36,486 nucleotides of DNA, taken from JAJZIH01 sp021785265 (lineage in GTDB: Bacteria > Pseudomonadota > Gammaproteobacteria > JAKAQQ01). Below are positions 1 to 7,754 of this stretch, piece after piece. How positions within the stretch are numbered: position 1 is the stretch's first letter; every line of letters begins with the position of its first letter. Position numbers and translations under genes: made by a program. The DNA is taken from assembly GCA_027338645.1 (NCBI GenBank), contig DAHWSH010000003.1:1-36486 (forward strand), given 5' to 3'. The notes below the pieces were generated by a model. The model was not told the origin of the DNA. It did no database searches and saw only the letters and a program-made list of their open reading frames with translations.

Positions 1-76
1 CACCGCGCAGAAGCCGCAGCACCACCTCCTGCTTGCGCTTTACCGACCAACGTTTCCTCGAAGATTTCCCGCTCAT
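1..76 (-). CDS. IS3-type transposase, N-terminal fragment (runs off left edge)
   Basis: Only the first 25 codons are present; the gene continues beyond the left edge. The peptide begins MSGKSSRKRWSVKRKQE and continues VVLRLLRG, a basic start like the helix-turn-helix N-termini of IS3-type transposases that precede an integrase (DDE) core. A strong ribosome binding site (GGGAGGTG) sits just upstream of the ATG at 76, so this is a genuine gene start. About 40 bases further upstream lies a probable terminal inverted repeat (114-141). A transposase C-terminus on the same strand runs off the right edge of the window, so the two could be ends of copies of one element. Family assignment rests on recognition of the short peptide and is therefore moderate. 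Confidence 0.6.
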   Translation of the reverse strand, partial: MSGKSSRKRWSVKRKQEVVLRLLRG

Positions 77-113
77 GGACACCTCCCGTCGCTCTTAGTC
101 GACGACCAAATGC

Positions 114-141
114 GTGTCCAATTTATTCGAGGGGCAGATCA
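114..141 (-). repeat. Probable terminal inverted repeat of the left IS3-type element
   Basis: Read on the minus strand, the segment starts TGATCTGCCCC and ends TTGGACAC. It resembles the segment at 36349-36374 read on the plus strand, which starts TGTAAAGCCCC and ends CTGGACAC. The shared blocks are TG, GCCCC, CGAA and TGGACAC, in the same order. These would be the two opposite ends of one element, the left one preceding the transposase start and the right one following the transposase stop. Confidence 0.55.
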
Positions 142-271
142 CGGTGCCAAAAGTGCCGGTAGGATTTCTCGTTGATTCTAGGGGCCGAGGCGAGATTTCA
201 TAGCTGATTCAAATGGTTGCTGTTCGGCTTCCTGGGGGGCAATGGTGACGCCCTGCGGGGAGGTCCAGAAC

Positions 272-512
272 ATGAACGACTGGCAGTCGACGTGGCTGGG
301 GCGGCGATGTCTGCCGCGTGATCTGAGCGACTTTGAGATCGAGGCGTTCTTCACGTTTACCGGGAATGAGCGGCGGGTGATCGAGGAGCACCGTGGCCCG
401 GCCCTCAAGATCGCTTTGGCGCTGCAGATCGGTTTCCTGCGTATGACTGGGCGACTGCTGGAAGCGGTGCGGATGGTGCCGCCGGCGCTCTGGCAGCACC
501 TGGGTCAACAAT
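272..512 (+). pseudogene. Tn3-family (IS1071-like) transposase TnpA, N-terminal remnant
   Basis: The reading frame starts MNDWQSTWLGRRCLPRDL and continues through FEIEAFFTFTGNERRVIEE, KIALALQIGFLRMTGRLLEA and PPALWQHLGQQF. This matches the conserved N-terminal domain (DUF4158) of Tn3-family transposases, most like IS1071. A good ribosome binding site (GGGGAGG) lies eight bases before the ATG. Similarity stops at about 512, after roughly 80 of the usual 950-1000 residues, and the sequence switches to an IstB fragment in another frame. The open frame continues to 733, but that tail is a shadow of the IstB frame. The gene is broken and cannot encode a working transposase. Confidence 0.7.
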
Positions 513-827
513 TCGAAGCCCCCGCCGGTTTTGGTCCTCGACGACTGGGGCCTGATTGCCCTATCCACACAGGATCGAGCAGACTTGCTGGAAATCCTCG
601 ACGATCGTCTCAACGTGCGCTCCACGGTGATCTGCAGTCAGCTCCCGGTGGACACCTGGCATGCGTATCTTGGGGAACCCACATTGGCGGACGCCATCTT
701 GGACCGCCTCGTGCATCACAGTCACCGCATTGAGCTGAAGACCGAAGGGGAGTCCCTGCGAAAGACCCTGCCTCCCTCACCCCCGGCATCTCCATCCGCC
801 ACAGCGAGCGCCAAGCGCCGTACCTGA
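513..827 (+). pseudogene. IS21-family helper ATPase IstB, C-terminal remnant
   Basis: The frame reads KPPPVLVLDDWGLIALS, then LLEILDDR, STVICSQLPVDTWHAYLG, DAILDRLVHHSHRIELK and GESLRK before a stop at 825-827. These are the Walker B (LVLDDWG), sensor-1 (SQLP) and C-terminal segments of IstB, the AAA+ helper of IS21 transposition. The N-terminal half with Walker A is missing, replaced by the Tn3-family fragment at the junction near 512. The tail is slightly extended with a Pro/Ser/Ala-rich stretch ending AKRRT. No IstA is nearby. This is a remnant of recombination between mobile elements. Confidence 0.75.
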
Positions 828-898
828 GCGGCAGCACCAGAGCAGTGGTGACTCAAAGCCCGAATGAATGGCTTGGGGCCCTCTGTGAAATGCTGGAT

Positions 899-1047
899 CT
901 AGAAGGCGAAGCCCACAAGGATCAGGCACTCGAGAACCCCGGCAAAAACCACCGCAGGCTTTTTCCCCTTGCCCTCCCGGTACCCATCCACGCGTGGGGG
1001 GTGCTTTTCTCCTTCAAGCGGGCGATCTTGCTTTTGCCGGAGGTCAT
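899..1047 (-). pseudogene. Small single-span membrane protein, frame split at a 6-base homopolymer
   Basis: An ATG at 1047 follows an excellent ribosome binding site (AAGGAGGTGTGGAC) and reads MTSGKSKIARLKEKSTP. In the base run 996-1001 (six G on plus, six C on minus) this frame moves into unconvincing sequence (ending FLPGFSSA at 922). With one extra C it would instead continue PRVDGYREGKGKKP and AVVFAGVLECLILVGFAF to the stop at 899-901. That would give a protein of about 49 residues: basic N-terminus, then one hydrophobic helix at the C-terminus. I do not recognise a family. It lies about 130 bases downstream of yacG on the same strand. The shift could be a mutation, a sequencing error or a slippage site. 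The whole call is inference from one frame. Confidence 0.4.
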
Positions 1048-1081
1048 GTCCACACCTCCTTCTCCTTGCGAGGATGGCTCG

Positions 1082-1087
1082 ATCATA
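1082..1087 (-). promoter_or_regulatory. Candidate -10 box for the small membrane ORF
   Basis: TATGAT on the minus strand lies 35 bases upstream of the ATG at 1047. No convincing -35 is seen at standard spacing, so the call is weak. Confidence 0.25.
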
Positions 1088-1176
1088 CTCCGGTTCCTGT
1101 TGGACGGCGATCTCAAGAAGCCTGATCACAAGGCCCAGCGTGTCAGGGCTTTTGATCCTTGTGTTTCACTGCCGGA

Positions 1177-1416
1177 TCAGTCCGGCTGAGGTTTAGGGGG
1201 GGGGTCGGGTTTGTCCGGCGTTTCCTCCTCACCGGAAGCGGAGTCCCGTTCGATGGGGATGCGGTGAGTTTCAGAAAACCACCCCCAGAGATCCACCAGG
1301 CGACAACGCTCGGAGCAAAACGGTCGGGCTGCGGGATCCGTCGAATCTTCGAGCGCTTTTCCGCAGGTCGGGCACGCGGGTTCAAGTGGGGAGCTCACCG
1401 GATCAGAGCTGGCCAT
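1177..1416 (-). CDS. yacG: DNA gyrase inhibitor YacG
   Basis: A 79-residue zinc-finger protein. Family knowledge: E. coli YacG binds the GyrB C-terminal region and inhibits gyrase. The four zinc cysteines are visible as C15-x2-C18 (CPTCGK) and C34-x3-C38 (FCSERC), followed by the family signature RLVDLWGWFSETHRIP. The C-terminal tail is acidic and proline-rich (EEETPDKPDPPPKPQPD), probably disordered, and makes the protein slightly longer than usual (about 60-70 residues). The ATG at 1416 lies inside the end of zapD, overlapping it by 14 bases, so translation is probably coupled. It is the last recognised gene of the pilB-yacG operon, in the usual gammaproteobacterial order. Confidence 0.93.
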   Translation of the reverse strand: MASSDPVSSPLEPACPTCGKALEDSTDPAARPFCSERCRLVDLWGWFSETHRIPIERDSASGEEETPDKPDPPPKPQPD

Positions 1417-2200
1417 GCTGGAGCTGCCAGTGGACCGGCTGCCGGAAGGGCTCCGGTCGCTCGCAGGGATCGGACTGCGTGAGGAAGCGGACAAAAAGAC
1501 GGTGTCGACTGGCACTCACTTCGGGAAAACAGGAAAGCTCGGCCGGCAGCCCGATCCGGATCAGGCTGACCGCGTTCTGGGCACCCAGGTCTTCCTCGAA
1601 AGTTCCCTCGGGCGAGTGTTCGGGCATGAAGGGTGCGCTTTCCCGGAGGAGTTTGAGATAGAAACGGACGGGATCCTCGATCGGCTCGAGTTCTGCGTAC
1701 CAGCGGGCCATCAGGGCCTGCCGGCTCGCCGCTTCCTCCTGGATCCAGTGGGCATAAGCGGGTACTTCGAAGGGGGCGGCGCCCCCCGGAACGGCAGAGC
1801 GGCTTTTCACGAGATTGAGCAGTTCGCAATGGCGCAGGCTTTCTCCCATGCGGGCCTCGTTTTCGAGCAGTCGCCGGCTTTTTTGGGAAAACTCGCCCAA
1901 GAGGCGTTCGAGCCGGGCGCCATCGACCGAAGGCCGCGTCCGGAGCGTGTTCCAGGCTTGCTGGATACGTTCGAACTCGCGCAGGATCTCCTTGCGGACA
2001 TCCCCCCGGAGCAGGAGGTTCTCGATCTGGAGGAGGTTATCCAGCCGGGCATGATCCGCCGCCGGTCCAGGCTTCCCGCTCTCCTCCCGGCCCAGGGTGA
2101 AAAGCCACTCCAAGCGTAAAAACAGCCGGATCCTCTCGTTCAGCGGATGCTCGAAGAAGCGGGATCCCCGGAGGCTGGTTTCAGTGGAGGGGGATGGCAT
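1403..2200 (-). CDS. zapD: Cell division protein ZapD
   Basis: A 265-residue protein of the ZapD (YacF, DUF1342) family, a cytoplasmic factor that bundles FtsZ protofilaments at the division ring. It begins RFFEHPLNERIRLFLRLEWLF, a typical ZapD opening, after a short Ser/Thr-rich lead. Further segments fit the family: DNLLQIENLLLRGDVRKEIL, SRRLLENEARMGESLR and FEVPAYAHWIQE. The ATG at 2200 was chosen because it precedes the conserved start; the frame stays open upstream to 2386, but that stretch is antisense to coaE-like sequence without homology. It overlaps the end of coaE by 20 bases and the start of yacG by 14 bases. Gene order pilD-coaE-zapD-yacG is the classic gammaproteobacterial one. 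Confidence 0.93.
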   Translation of the reverse strand: MPSPSTETSLRGSRFFEHPLNERIRLFLRLEWLFTLGREESGKPGPAADHARLDNLLQIENLLLRGDVRKEILREFERIQQAWNTLRTRPSVDGARLERLLGEFSQKSRRLLENEARMGESLRHCELLNLVKSRSAVPGGAAPFEVPAYAHWIQEEAASRQALMARWYAELEPIEDPVRFYLKLLRESAPFMPEHSPEGTFEEDLGAQNAVSLIRIGLPAELSCFPEVSASRHRLFVRFLTQSDPCERPEPFRQPVHWQLQHGQL

Positions 2201-2834
2201 CAGGGGATTCCGGCGGCCGGTTTTGGGCCCGGCGGCGATAATCATCCACGAGCTCCCGGGCCGATTCGGCGAGCTCGCCAAGCCCGGATTCGTTGACCAC
2301 GAGATCGTGAGCCCGCTGTAGCCGTGTTTCCCGTGACGACTGGAGCGTGAGGAGACGTTCGGCTTCTGCCCGTTCCACCTGGTCACGGACGATGAGCCTC
2401 CCGATCTGGAGGTGTTCAGTGCAGTCGACGACCAGGATCCGGTCGAGCGTCAGGGTGGGCGGGAGACTTCCGACTTCGGTAAGGAGCGGAATCACGCAGA
2501 GCACCCAGTCGGCCTCCGATTGGGAGGCGATCTCCGATTCGAGCCGCTCCCAGATCAGGGGATGGAGGAGGGCTTCCACGCGCCGGCGAAGCGGGGGCTC
2601 GTCCGTCATGGCGTACCTGAGCCGCCGCCGGGCGAGCCGACCGTCCGCGTCGAAAAAAACGGGATCCAGGTTTTCGCGGAGGCGAAGGTGTCCCGGCTGG
2701 CCCGGAAGCGTGAGTTCGCGGGAGATCCCGTCGCTGTCCACGACCGGGATTCCGCGAGCTGCCATGAGTGCGGCCAGAGTGGTCTTGCCGCTTGCGATAC
2801 CCCCGGTCAGGGCAACGGTCCAGGGCCGCCTCAT
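2181..2834 (-). CDS. coaE: Dephospho-CoA kinase
   Basis: A 217-residue enzyme that phosphorylates dephospho-CoA with ATP, the last step of coenzyme A synthesis. The P-loop GGIASGKTT is at residues 11-19, directly after the start MRRPWTVALT. The substrate-side segment PVVDSDGISREL and the loop MTDEPPLRRRVEALLHPLIWERL match the family, as does the late block QSSRETRLQRAHDLVVNES. The lid region is rather divergent (RLIVRDQVERAEAERLL). The ATG at 2834 overlaps the pilD stop by four bases (ATGA), so translation is coupled. The frame stays open upstream but that part is antisense shadow of pilD. The length is close to the usual 200-210 residues. Confidence 0.92.
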   Translation of the reverse strand: MRRPWTVALTGGIASGKTTLAALMAARGIPVVDSDGISRELTLPGQPGHLRLRENLDPVFFDADGRLARRRLRYAMTDEPPLRRRVEALLHPLIWERLESEIASQSEADWVLCVIPLLTEVGSLPPTLTLDRILVVDCTEHLQIGRLIVRDQVERAEAERLLTLQSSRETRLQRAHDLVVNESGLGELAESARELVDDYRRRAQNRPPESPDAIPLH

Positions 2835-3697
2835 GCCGGATGGATCAGGTGGAGCCAGAACTTGAGGAGTGGGCCCCCGTAGGCCAGGCTGACCAGCCCG
2901 GCACCGGCCAGGAAGGGGCCGAAGGGCATGGGTTGGCCGCGCCGGTGGCGTCCGGTCAGGATCAGGAGGATCCCGGTCAGTGCACCGATCACCGAGGCCA
3001 GGAGGATCACGACGATGAGGCTCGGCGCACCCAGCCAGGCACCGAGCAGGGCCAGGAGCTTGAAGTCGCCGTAACCCAGGCCCTCCTTTCCGGTCAGCAG
3101 GCGAAAGCTCTGGTAGACCGCCCACAGGAAGAGGTAGCCCAGGATGGCACCCCAAAGTGCCGATCTCAGGGGGACAAAGAGGCCCCAGCTGTTCAGGGCC
3201 AGCCCGAGCCAGATGCCGGGCAGGGTGATGGCATCCGGGAGGATCTGGTGATCGAAATCGATGAGTGCAAGGGTCATGAGCATCCAGAAAAGCAGCATGG
3301 CGCCGAGGGCCTGAAGCGGGGTGGCGAAGCCCATGGCACAGAGGATCGCCCCACCGGCTGAGGCGAGTTCGACCAGAGGATAGCGGAGGCTGATCTTGGC
3401 CTTGCAATCATGACAGCGGCCGCCCAGAAGAATCCAGCTCAAAACCGGGATGTTGGCCCACGGCGGGATCGGCCGGCCGCAGGCCGGGCAGTGGGATCCC
3501 GGCCGGGCCAGGTTGTAGGGAGGAGCCGTCTCCGGCGCGGAGGTTCCCGAAGCCTCGGCACATTCCCGGTGCCATCGCCGTTCCAGCATGCGGGGAAGAC
3601 GGTGGATCACGACATTGAGAAAGCTGCCCACCACGAGGCCCACCAGGCCGGCGGAGATGAGGTACCACTCGCGGAGCGCGATCTCTCCGGTTGTCAC
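2831..3697 (-). CDS. pilD: Type IV prepilin peptidase / N-methyltransferase PilD
   Basis: A 288-residue inner-membrane aspartyl protease that cleaves prepilin leaders and N-methylates the new amino terminus. The first transmembrane helix ends in VVGSFLNVVIHRLP. The cytoplasmic zinc loop has C70-x2-C73 and C95-x2-C98. The two catalytic aspartates fit DFDHQILPD (Asp147 region) and GYGDFKLLALLGAW (Asp211). Several further membrane helices follow. The start is a GTG at 3697, with no good ribosome binding site but no alternative start before the first helix. It sits 46 bases downstream of pilC and overlaps coaE by four bases. All catalytic residues are present, so it should be active on pilins and perhaps type II secretion pseudopilins. 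Confidence 0.95.
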   Translation of the reverse strand: MTTGEIALREWYLISAGLVGLVVGSFLNVVIHRLPRMLERRWHRECAEASGTSAPETAPPYNLARPGSHCPACGRPIPPWANIPVLSWILLGGRCHDCKAKISLRYPLVELASAGGAILCAMGFATPLQALGAMLLFWMLMTLALIDFDHQILPDAITLPGIWLGLALNSWGLFVPLRSALWGAILGYLFLWAVYQSFRLLTGKEGLGYGDFKLLALLGAWLGAPSLIVVILLASVIGALTGILLILTGRHRRGQPMPFGPFLAGAGLVSLAYGGPLLKFWLHLIHPA

Positions 3698-3743
3698 GGG
3701 ACGGGGGGGGATAAAGCAGGAAGGAGGGGCATGAGGAATCGGG

Positions 3744-4961
3744 TCAGACGACGGAGCCCAGCTTGAAGATCGGCAGGTACATGGCCACCACGAGGGAACC
3801 CACGATGATCCCCAAGACCACGATGATGATGGGTTCGATGAGGGTGCTCAGGGATTCGACGGCATTGTCGACCTCGGCCTCGTAGATGACTGCCACCTTG
3901 TTCGCCATTTCCTGGATTTTCCCGGACTGTTCCCCGATGGCGATCATCTGGATGACCGCATTGGGAAAGAGATCCGTCTGCTTCATGGACTCGTTGAGTG
4001 CACGCCCTGTCGCCACCTGATCGTGGATCATCTGGATGCCGTTCTCATAGACCAGGTTTCCGCTCGTGCCGGCAATGGTTTCCAGGGCCTCGACCATCGG
4101 AACCCCGGCACCGTACATGGTGGCCAACGAGCGGCAGAAGCGGGCGATGATGGCCTTCTTCAGGATGGCGCCCATGACGGGGACGCGCAGCAGCGTGCGG
4201 TCCACCCACAGGCGGAACTCATCCGATCGCCGGTAGAGAGCCAGGATGCCCGCCACCACGCCACCGATCACGAGGAGATAGACCGGCGCATAGTTGCGCA
4301 CGCTCTCCGACAGGCCGATCACCATGCGGGTGTAGGCGGGAAGTGAAGCCCCAAAACCGTTGAAGAGTTTCTGGAATTCGGGAATCACGAAGACCAGCAT
4401 CACGATCATCACCAGGATGGCCACGGCGATCACCGAGGCCGGATAGATCATGGCTTTCTTGATCTTGGCCTTGATGTATTCCATTTTTTCCTTGTAAGTC
4501 GCGATGCTGTCGAGCAGCTGTTCCAGCTTGCCGGAGCCCTCGCCCGCCGCCACCAGGTTGACGAACAGGTAGTCGAAGTACTTGGGATGCTGCTCCATGG
4601 CCTTGGCCAGGGAGACACCGCTTGCGACCTGGTTCTGGATCGCCTCGACCATCCGCTGCATGCGGGGGTTGTCCTCACTCGTCGCGATGATGCCGAGCGC
4701 CTGGACCATCGGGACGCCCGCACCGGTCAGTGTGGCCAGCTGGCGGGTGAAGCTCGCGATGTCCCGCGGCCGGATCCGTCGTCCGCGTCGGTTGATGGGC
4801 CGGTCGCGCCGGATGCGGGTCACGGTGATGCCCTGGTTGCGGAGCTGGCTGCGCAGAAGCGCTTCCGCGGACGAGGTGTCACGGCCGCGGACGGACCGAC
4901 CCATCCGGTCGCGACCCTCCCAGCGGAATCTTACAGCCTGGATGTTCGGTTTGGTTGCCAT
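3744..4961 (-). CDS. pilC: Type IV pilus inner-membrane platform protein PilC
   Basis: A 405-residue polytopic inner-membrane protein of the GspF/PilC family, which links the assembly ATPases to the growing pilus. It has two copies of the T2SSF domain, roughly residues 70-190 and 275-395, with the repeated pattern FTRQLATLTGAGVPMVQAL and FCRSLATMYGAGVPMVEAL. Transmembrane helices include IYPASVIAVAILVMIVMLV, YLLVIGGVVAGILALY and the C-terminal IIIVVLGIIVGSLVVAMYLP, followed by the usual IFKLGSVV ending. The ATG at 4961 begins MATKPNIQAVRFRWEGRD; the frame continues upstream but only over pilB antisense sequence. It starts eight bases after the pilB stop, in the order pilB-pilC-pilD. Confidence 0.96.
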   Translation of the reverse strand: MATKPNIQAVRFRWEGRDRMGRSVRGRDTSSAEALLRSQLRNQGITVTRIRRDRPINRRGRRIRPRDIASFTRQLATLTGAGVPMVQALGIIATSEDNPRMQRMVEAIQNQVASGVSLAKAMEQHPKYFDYLFVNLVAAGEGSGKLEQLLDSIATYKEKMEYIKAKIKKAMIYPASVIAVAILVMIVMLVFVIPEFQKLFNGFGASLPAYTRMVIGLSESVRNYAPVYLLVIGGVVAGILALYRRSDEFRLWVDRTLLRVPVMGAILKKAIIARFCRSLATMYGAGVPMVEALETIAGTSGNLVYENGIQMIHDQVATGRALNESMKQTDLFPNAVIQMIAIGEQSGKIQEMANKVAVIYEAEVDNAVESLSTLIEPIIIVVLGIIVGSLVVAMYLPIFKLGSVV

Positions 4962-4969
4962 CGGGTCGC

Positions 4970-6730
4970 CTAGACGCTGATGACCCGGTCGACTTCCTCG
5001 AGGGTGGTGATACCTTGCACCACCTTTTCGAGTCCGGATCGTCTGAGATCCCAGATGCCTTCCTTGCGCGCCTGGGCGCTGAGGGTAATGGCGTTGGCCC
5101 GCTCCATCATGAGGGCGGATAGGGCCTCCGAGATCGGAAAGACCTGGTAGATGCCGACCCGTCCCCGGTATCCCATCTGACAGTTCTCGCAGCCGTCCGG
5201 ATTGGCACGGTAGAGTTTCTGGATCCGTCCGGCCACCTCTTCCGGCAGGTTCGCATCCGCGAGCACGGCCGGAGTCGGTGAAAAGGGTTTCCGACAATGC
5301 TCGCACAGGCGGCGGGCCAGACGCTGCGAAATGATGAGACAGATCGAGCTCGCGACCGAGTAGGCGGGCACCCCCATGTCGACGAGGCGGGTCAGGGTCT
5401 GCGGGGCATCATTGGTATGGAGCGTGGAGAGCACGAGGTGGCCGGTCTGGGCCGCCTTGACGGCAATCTCGGCCGTCTCGTGGTCGCGGATCTCGCCCAC
5501 CAGGATGACATCCGGGTCTTGTCGCAGGAAGGCCCGCAGGGCTTCGGCAAAACCGAAATGCAACCGCGGCTGGACGTTGACCTGGTTGATCCCGACCAGC
5601 TGGATCTCGACCGGATCCTCAGCCGTGCTGATGTTGCGTTCGACCGTATTGAGCTGGTTGATGCCGGCGTACATGGTCACGGTTTTACCGCTGCCGGTCG
5701 GTCCCGTCACCAGGATCATCCCCTGGGTCCGAGCCAGGGCGCGGAGGTAGGCCTGCTCCTGGTGCGGCTCGAAGCCCAGGGTCTTGATGCCGACCTGGGC
5801 CATGCCCGGATCGAGGACCCGCATGACGATCTTTTCGCCATGCACGGTGGGGACACTGCTGACGCGGAAGTCGAGGGCCCGGCTCGCGCTGACGTGGATC
5901 CGGACCTTCCCGTCCTGGGGCATGCGGCGCTCATCGGTGCGGAGCTGTGCGCGAACCTTGAGGCAGGCCACGATCCGATCCTTCGACGAGATCGGCGGAT
6001 GGCTGTAATCGCAAAGGATCCCGTCGATCCGGAGACGGACCCGGTAGAAGGTTTCATAGGGCTCGAAATGGATGTCGGAGGCGCCCTTCTGGATGGCCTG
6101 GAGCAGGGTTTTCTTGACGAAGCGGACGATCGGCTCCTCGTCGCTGACCTCCTGTCCCACATCGAAGTTCGGGGTTGCGGTTTCCGCGTTCGCCTCGAAG
6201 TCCACCTCGTCGAGAAAGTTGCCTTCGTCGGACGAGAGACTGGGTCCGAAGGAGCCCCTGTCGGAAAAAGCCCGTTCCAAAGCGCTGATGAGCTTGTCGT
6301 GTTCGACGAGAACCGGAACCACCTCGAGGCTCGTTTTGAAGCGGATCTCGTCGATCCCGCGGTGGTGGGTCAGGTCGGAGACCGCAACGTACAGGCGTTT
6401 CCCACGCTGGAAGAAAGGTAAGGAGAAGGTGTTGCGGACGACGCGTTCTTCGCCCAGCTGGAGACATTCCGAATCGACCTGGAGGGCCGAGGCGTCCAGG
6501 AGGGGGGTGTCGAAGTGCTGGGACTGGGCGAGAGCCAGCGCGGCGGGTGGGACCTTGACCGTTTCGACAAGGCTCGCGATGAGCGTCGTGCGTCGACGCC
6601 GGCCTTCCGACTCGACCTGTCGGGCTTGGGCCACGGTCAAAAGATCGCGCGCAATCAGGAACTGCAGGAACGGACCCAGGCTGGATTCGTTCGGGGAGGG
6701 TGTGGGCTGCGGTGCGGTTTGAGTGGCCAT
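4970..6730 (-). CDS. pilB: Type IV pilus extension ATPase PilB
   Basis: A 586-residue cytoplasmic hexameric ATPase that drives pilus extension. An N-terminal GspE/MshE-type domain (about residues 20-150) precedes the catalytic core. Walker A GPTGSGKT is at about residues 343-350, followed by the Asp-box segment TAEDPVE and Walker B/His-box ILVGEIRDHETAEIA and GHLVLSTLHTND. The four zinc cysteines are CEHC (about 475) and CENC (about 513) with GYRGRVGIYQVF, as in PilB/GspE enzymes. The length is typical (about 570). It is the first gene of the pil-coaE-zapD-yacG operon and is transcribed divergently from the glycosyltransferase pair. No pilin gene (pilA) is in the window. Confidence 0.96.
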   Translation of the reverse strand: MATQTAPQPTPSPNESSLGPFLQFLIARDLLTVAQARQVESEGRRRRTTLIASLVETVKVPPAALALAQSQHFDTPLLDASALQVDSECLQLGEERVVRNTFSLPFFQRGKRLYVAVSDLTHHRGIDEIRFKTSLEVVPVLVEHDKLISALERAFSDRGSFGPSLSSDEGNFLDEVDFEANAETATPNFDVGQEVSDEEPIVRFVKKTLLQAIQKGASDIHFEPYETFYRVRLRIDGILCDYSHPPISSKDRIVACLKVRAQLRTDERRMPQDGKVRIHVSASRALDFRVSSVPTVHGEKIVMRVLDPGMAQVGIKTLGFEPHQEQAYLRALARTQGMILVTGPTGSGKTVTMYAGINQLNTVERNISTAEDPVEIQLVGINQVNVQPRLHFGFAEALRAFLRQDPDVILVGEIRDHETAEIAVKAAQTGHLVLSTLHTNDAPQTLTRLVDMGVPAYSVASSICLIISQRLARRLCEHCRKPFSPTPAVLADANLPEEVAGRIQKLYRANPDGCENCQMGYRGRVGIYQVFPISEALSALMMERANAITLSAQARKEGIWDLRRSGLEKVVQGITTLEEVDRVISV

Positions 6731-6783
6731 GGTCCCCGTTTTCGGCCGGTCGGCGTCGGGTGAGGCCGGCCCTTCCAGCGGGG

Positions 6784-6789
6784 ATCATA
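6784..6789 (-). promoter_or_regulatory. pilB: Candidate -10 box upstream of pilB
   Basis: TGCTATGAT on the minus strand forms an extended -10 (TG-n-TATGAT), 53 bases upstream of the pilB ATG. The region 17 bases further upstream is GC-rich and shows no clear -35, in keeping with an extended -10 or a regulated promoter. Confidence 0.4.
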
Positions 6790-6866
6790 GCACGCCCCGC
6801 GGAGGGGGGGCGCGTGGGGGTGGCAGCGTTCGGCCCGTGTTTCCCCTATCATGCGGGGAACTCCAC

Positions 6867-7754
6867 GTGGACCCGTCCGTGGCCGAATCGTCAACTTCCC
6901 GTCTGAGCATTATTTTGCCGGCCCGTAATGAAGCCCCGGTCCTGGCGGATCTCCTGCCCCGCATCCGGGCGCTTTATCCCCAAGCCGAACTCATCGTCGT
7001 GGACGACGGATCGACGGATTCGACCGCCGACGCGGCGACTGCCGCGGGCGCCCGGACGATCCGACACCCGCGCTCGCTCGGGAACGGGGCCGCGGTCAAG
7101 ACCGGGGCCCGTGCGGCCACGGGCAGCCGCCTGGTCTTCCTGGATGCGGACGGACAGCATCCGCCGGAGGAAATCCCCCGTCTCCTCGAATCGCTGGACC
7201 AGGGCTATGCGATGGCCGTGGGCGCGCGCGGCCCGGGGTCCCAGCAGAACGGGTTGCGGGCGGGTGCCAACCTCGTCTACAACTGGCTCGCGAGCTGGAT
7301 GGTCGGCCAGAGGGTCCGGGACCTCACCTCCGGCTTCCGGGCTGTCCATGCCGAGACCTTCCGGCGTTTCTTGTACCTCCTGCCGAATGGTTTCTCCTAT
7401 CCCACGACCATCACCATGGCCTTCTTCCGCGCCGGCTACCCGGTGGACTACGTGCCTTTCCACGCGCCATCCCGGCAAGCCAACCGGAGCCACCTGCGGC
7501 CGTTCCGCGACGGGGCCAAATTTTTCCTGATCATTTTCCGGATCGGCGTGCTCTACTCCCCGCTCAAGCTCTTCCTGCCCGTGAGTGCCGTTCTGTTTCT
7601 CCTGGGCTGTGCCCGCTATACCGAGACCTATCTCACCTCCGGCATCCTGACCAACATGAGTGTTCTGCTCTGGATCACGGCCGTGATCACCTTCCTGATC
7701 GGTCTCGTTTCAGAACAGATCACGGCCCTGCTCTACCGTGACTCCGACGCCTGA
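6867..7754 (+). CDS. Family 2 glycosyltransferase (polyprenyl-phosphate sugar transferase type)
   Basis: A 295-residue GT2 enzyme. The GT-A fold is shown by SIILPARNEAPVLADLLP, DDGSTDST (Asp46-Asp47) and the metal-binding LDADGQH (Asp93, Asp95). The block DLTSGFRAVHAETFRRF is typical of dolichol/undecaprenyl-phosphate mannosyl- or glucosyltransferases. Two C-terminal transmembrane helices follow (LKLFLPVSAVLFLLGCA and SVLLWITAVITFLIGLV), matching the membrane-anchored DPM1/ArnC-like architecture. Such enzymes load a sugar on a lipid carrier for later GT-C transferases. The GTG at 6867 was preferred because GGGGAA lies seven bases upstream and the upstream frame is not conserved-looking. The last 17 bases overlap the next gene. 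The exact sugar is not predictable. Confidence 0.85.
   Translation: MDPSVAESSTSRLSIILPARNEAPVLADLLPRIRALYPQAELIVVDDGSTDSTADAATAAGARTIRHPRSLGNGAAVKTGARAATGSRLVFLDADGQHPPEEIPRLLESLDQGYAMAVGARGPGSQQNGLRAGANLVYNWLASWMVGQRVRDLTSGFRAVHAETFRRFLYLLPNGFSYPTTITMAFFRAGYPVDYVPFHAPSRQANRSHLRPFRDGAKFFLIIFRIGVLYSPLKLFLPVSAVLFLLGCARYTETYLTSGILTNMSVLLWITAVITFLIGLVSEQITALLYRDSDA

Noticed and set aside
1171..1186. Hairpin GCCGGA-TCAG-TCCGGC over the yacG stop as an intrinsic terminator
   Set aside because: The stem is only six pairs and no T run follows on the minus strand.
845..1189. Plus-strand frame of 114 residues after the istB remnant
   Set aside because: No ribosome binding site and no recognisable protein features; the minus strand gives a better small gene.
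5297..6421. Long open frame on the plus strand over pilB (374 residues)
   Set aside because: Antisense shadow of pilB in GC-rich DNA; no recognisable domain and no plausible start signals.
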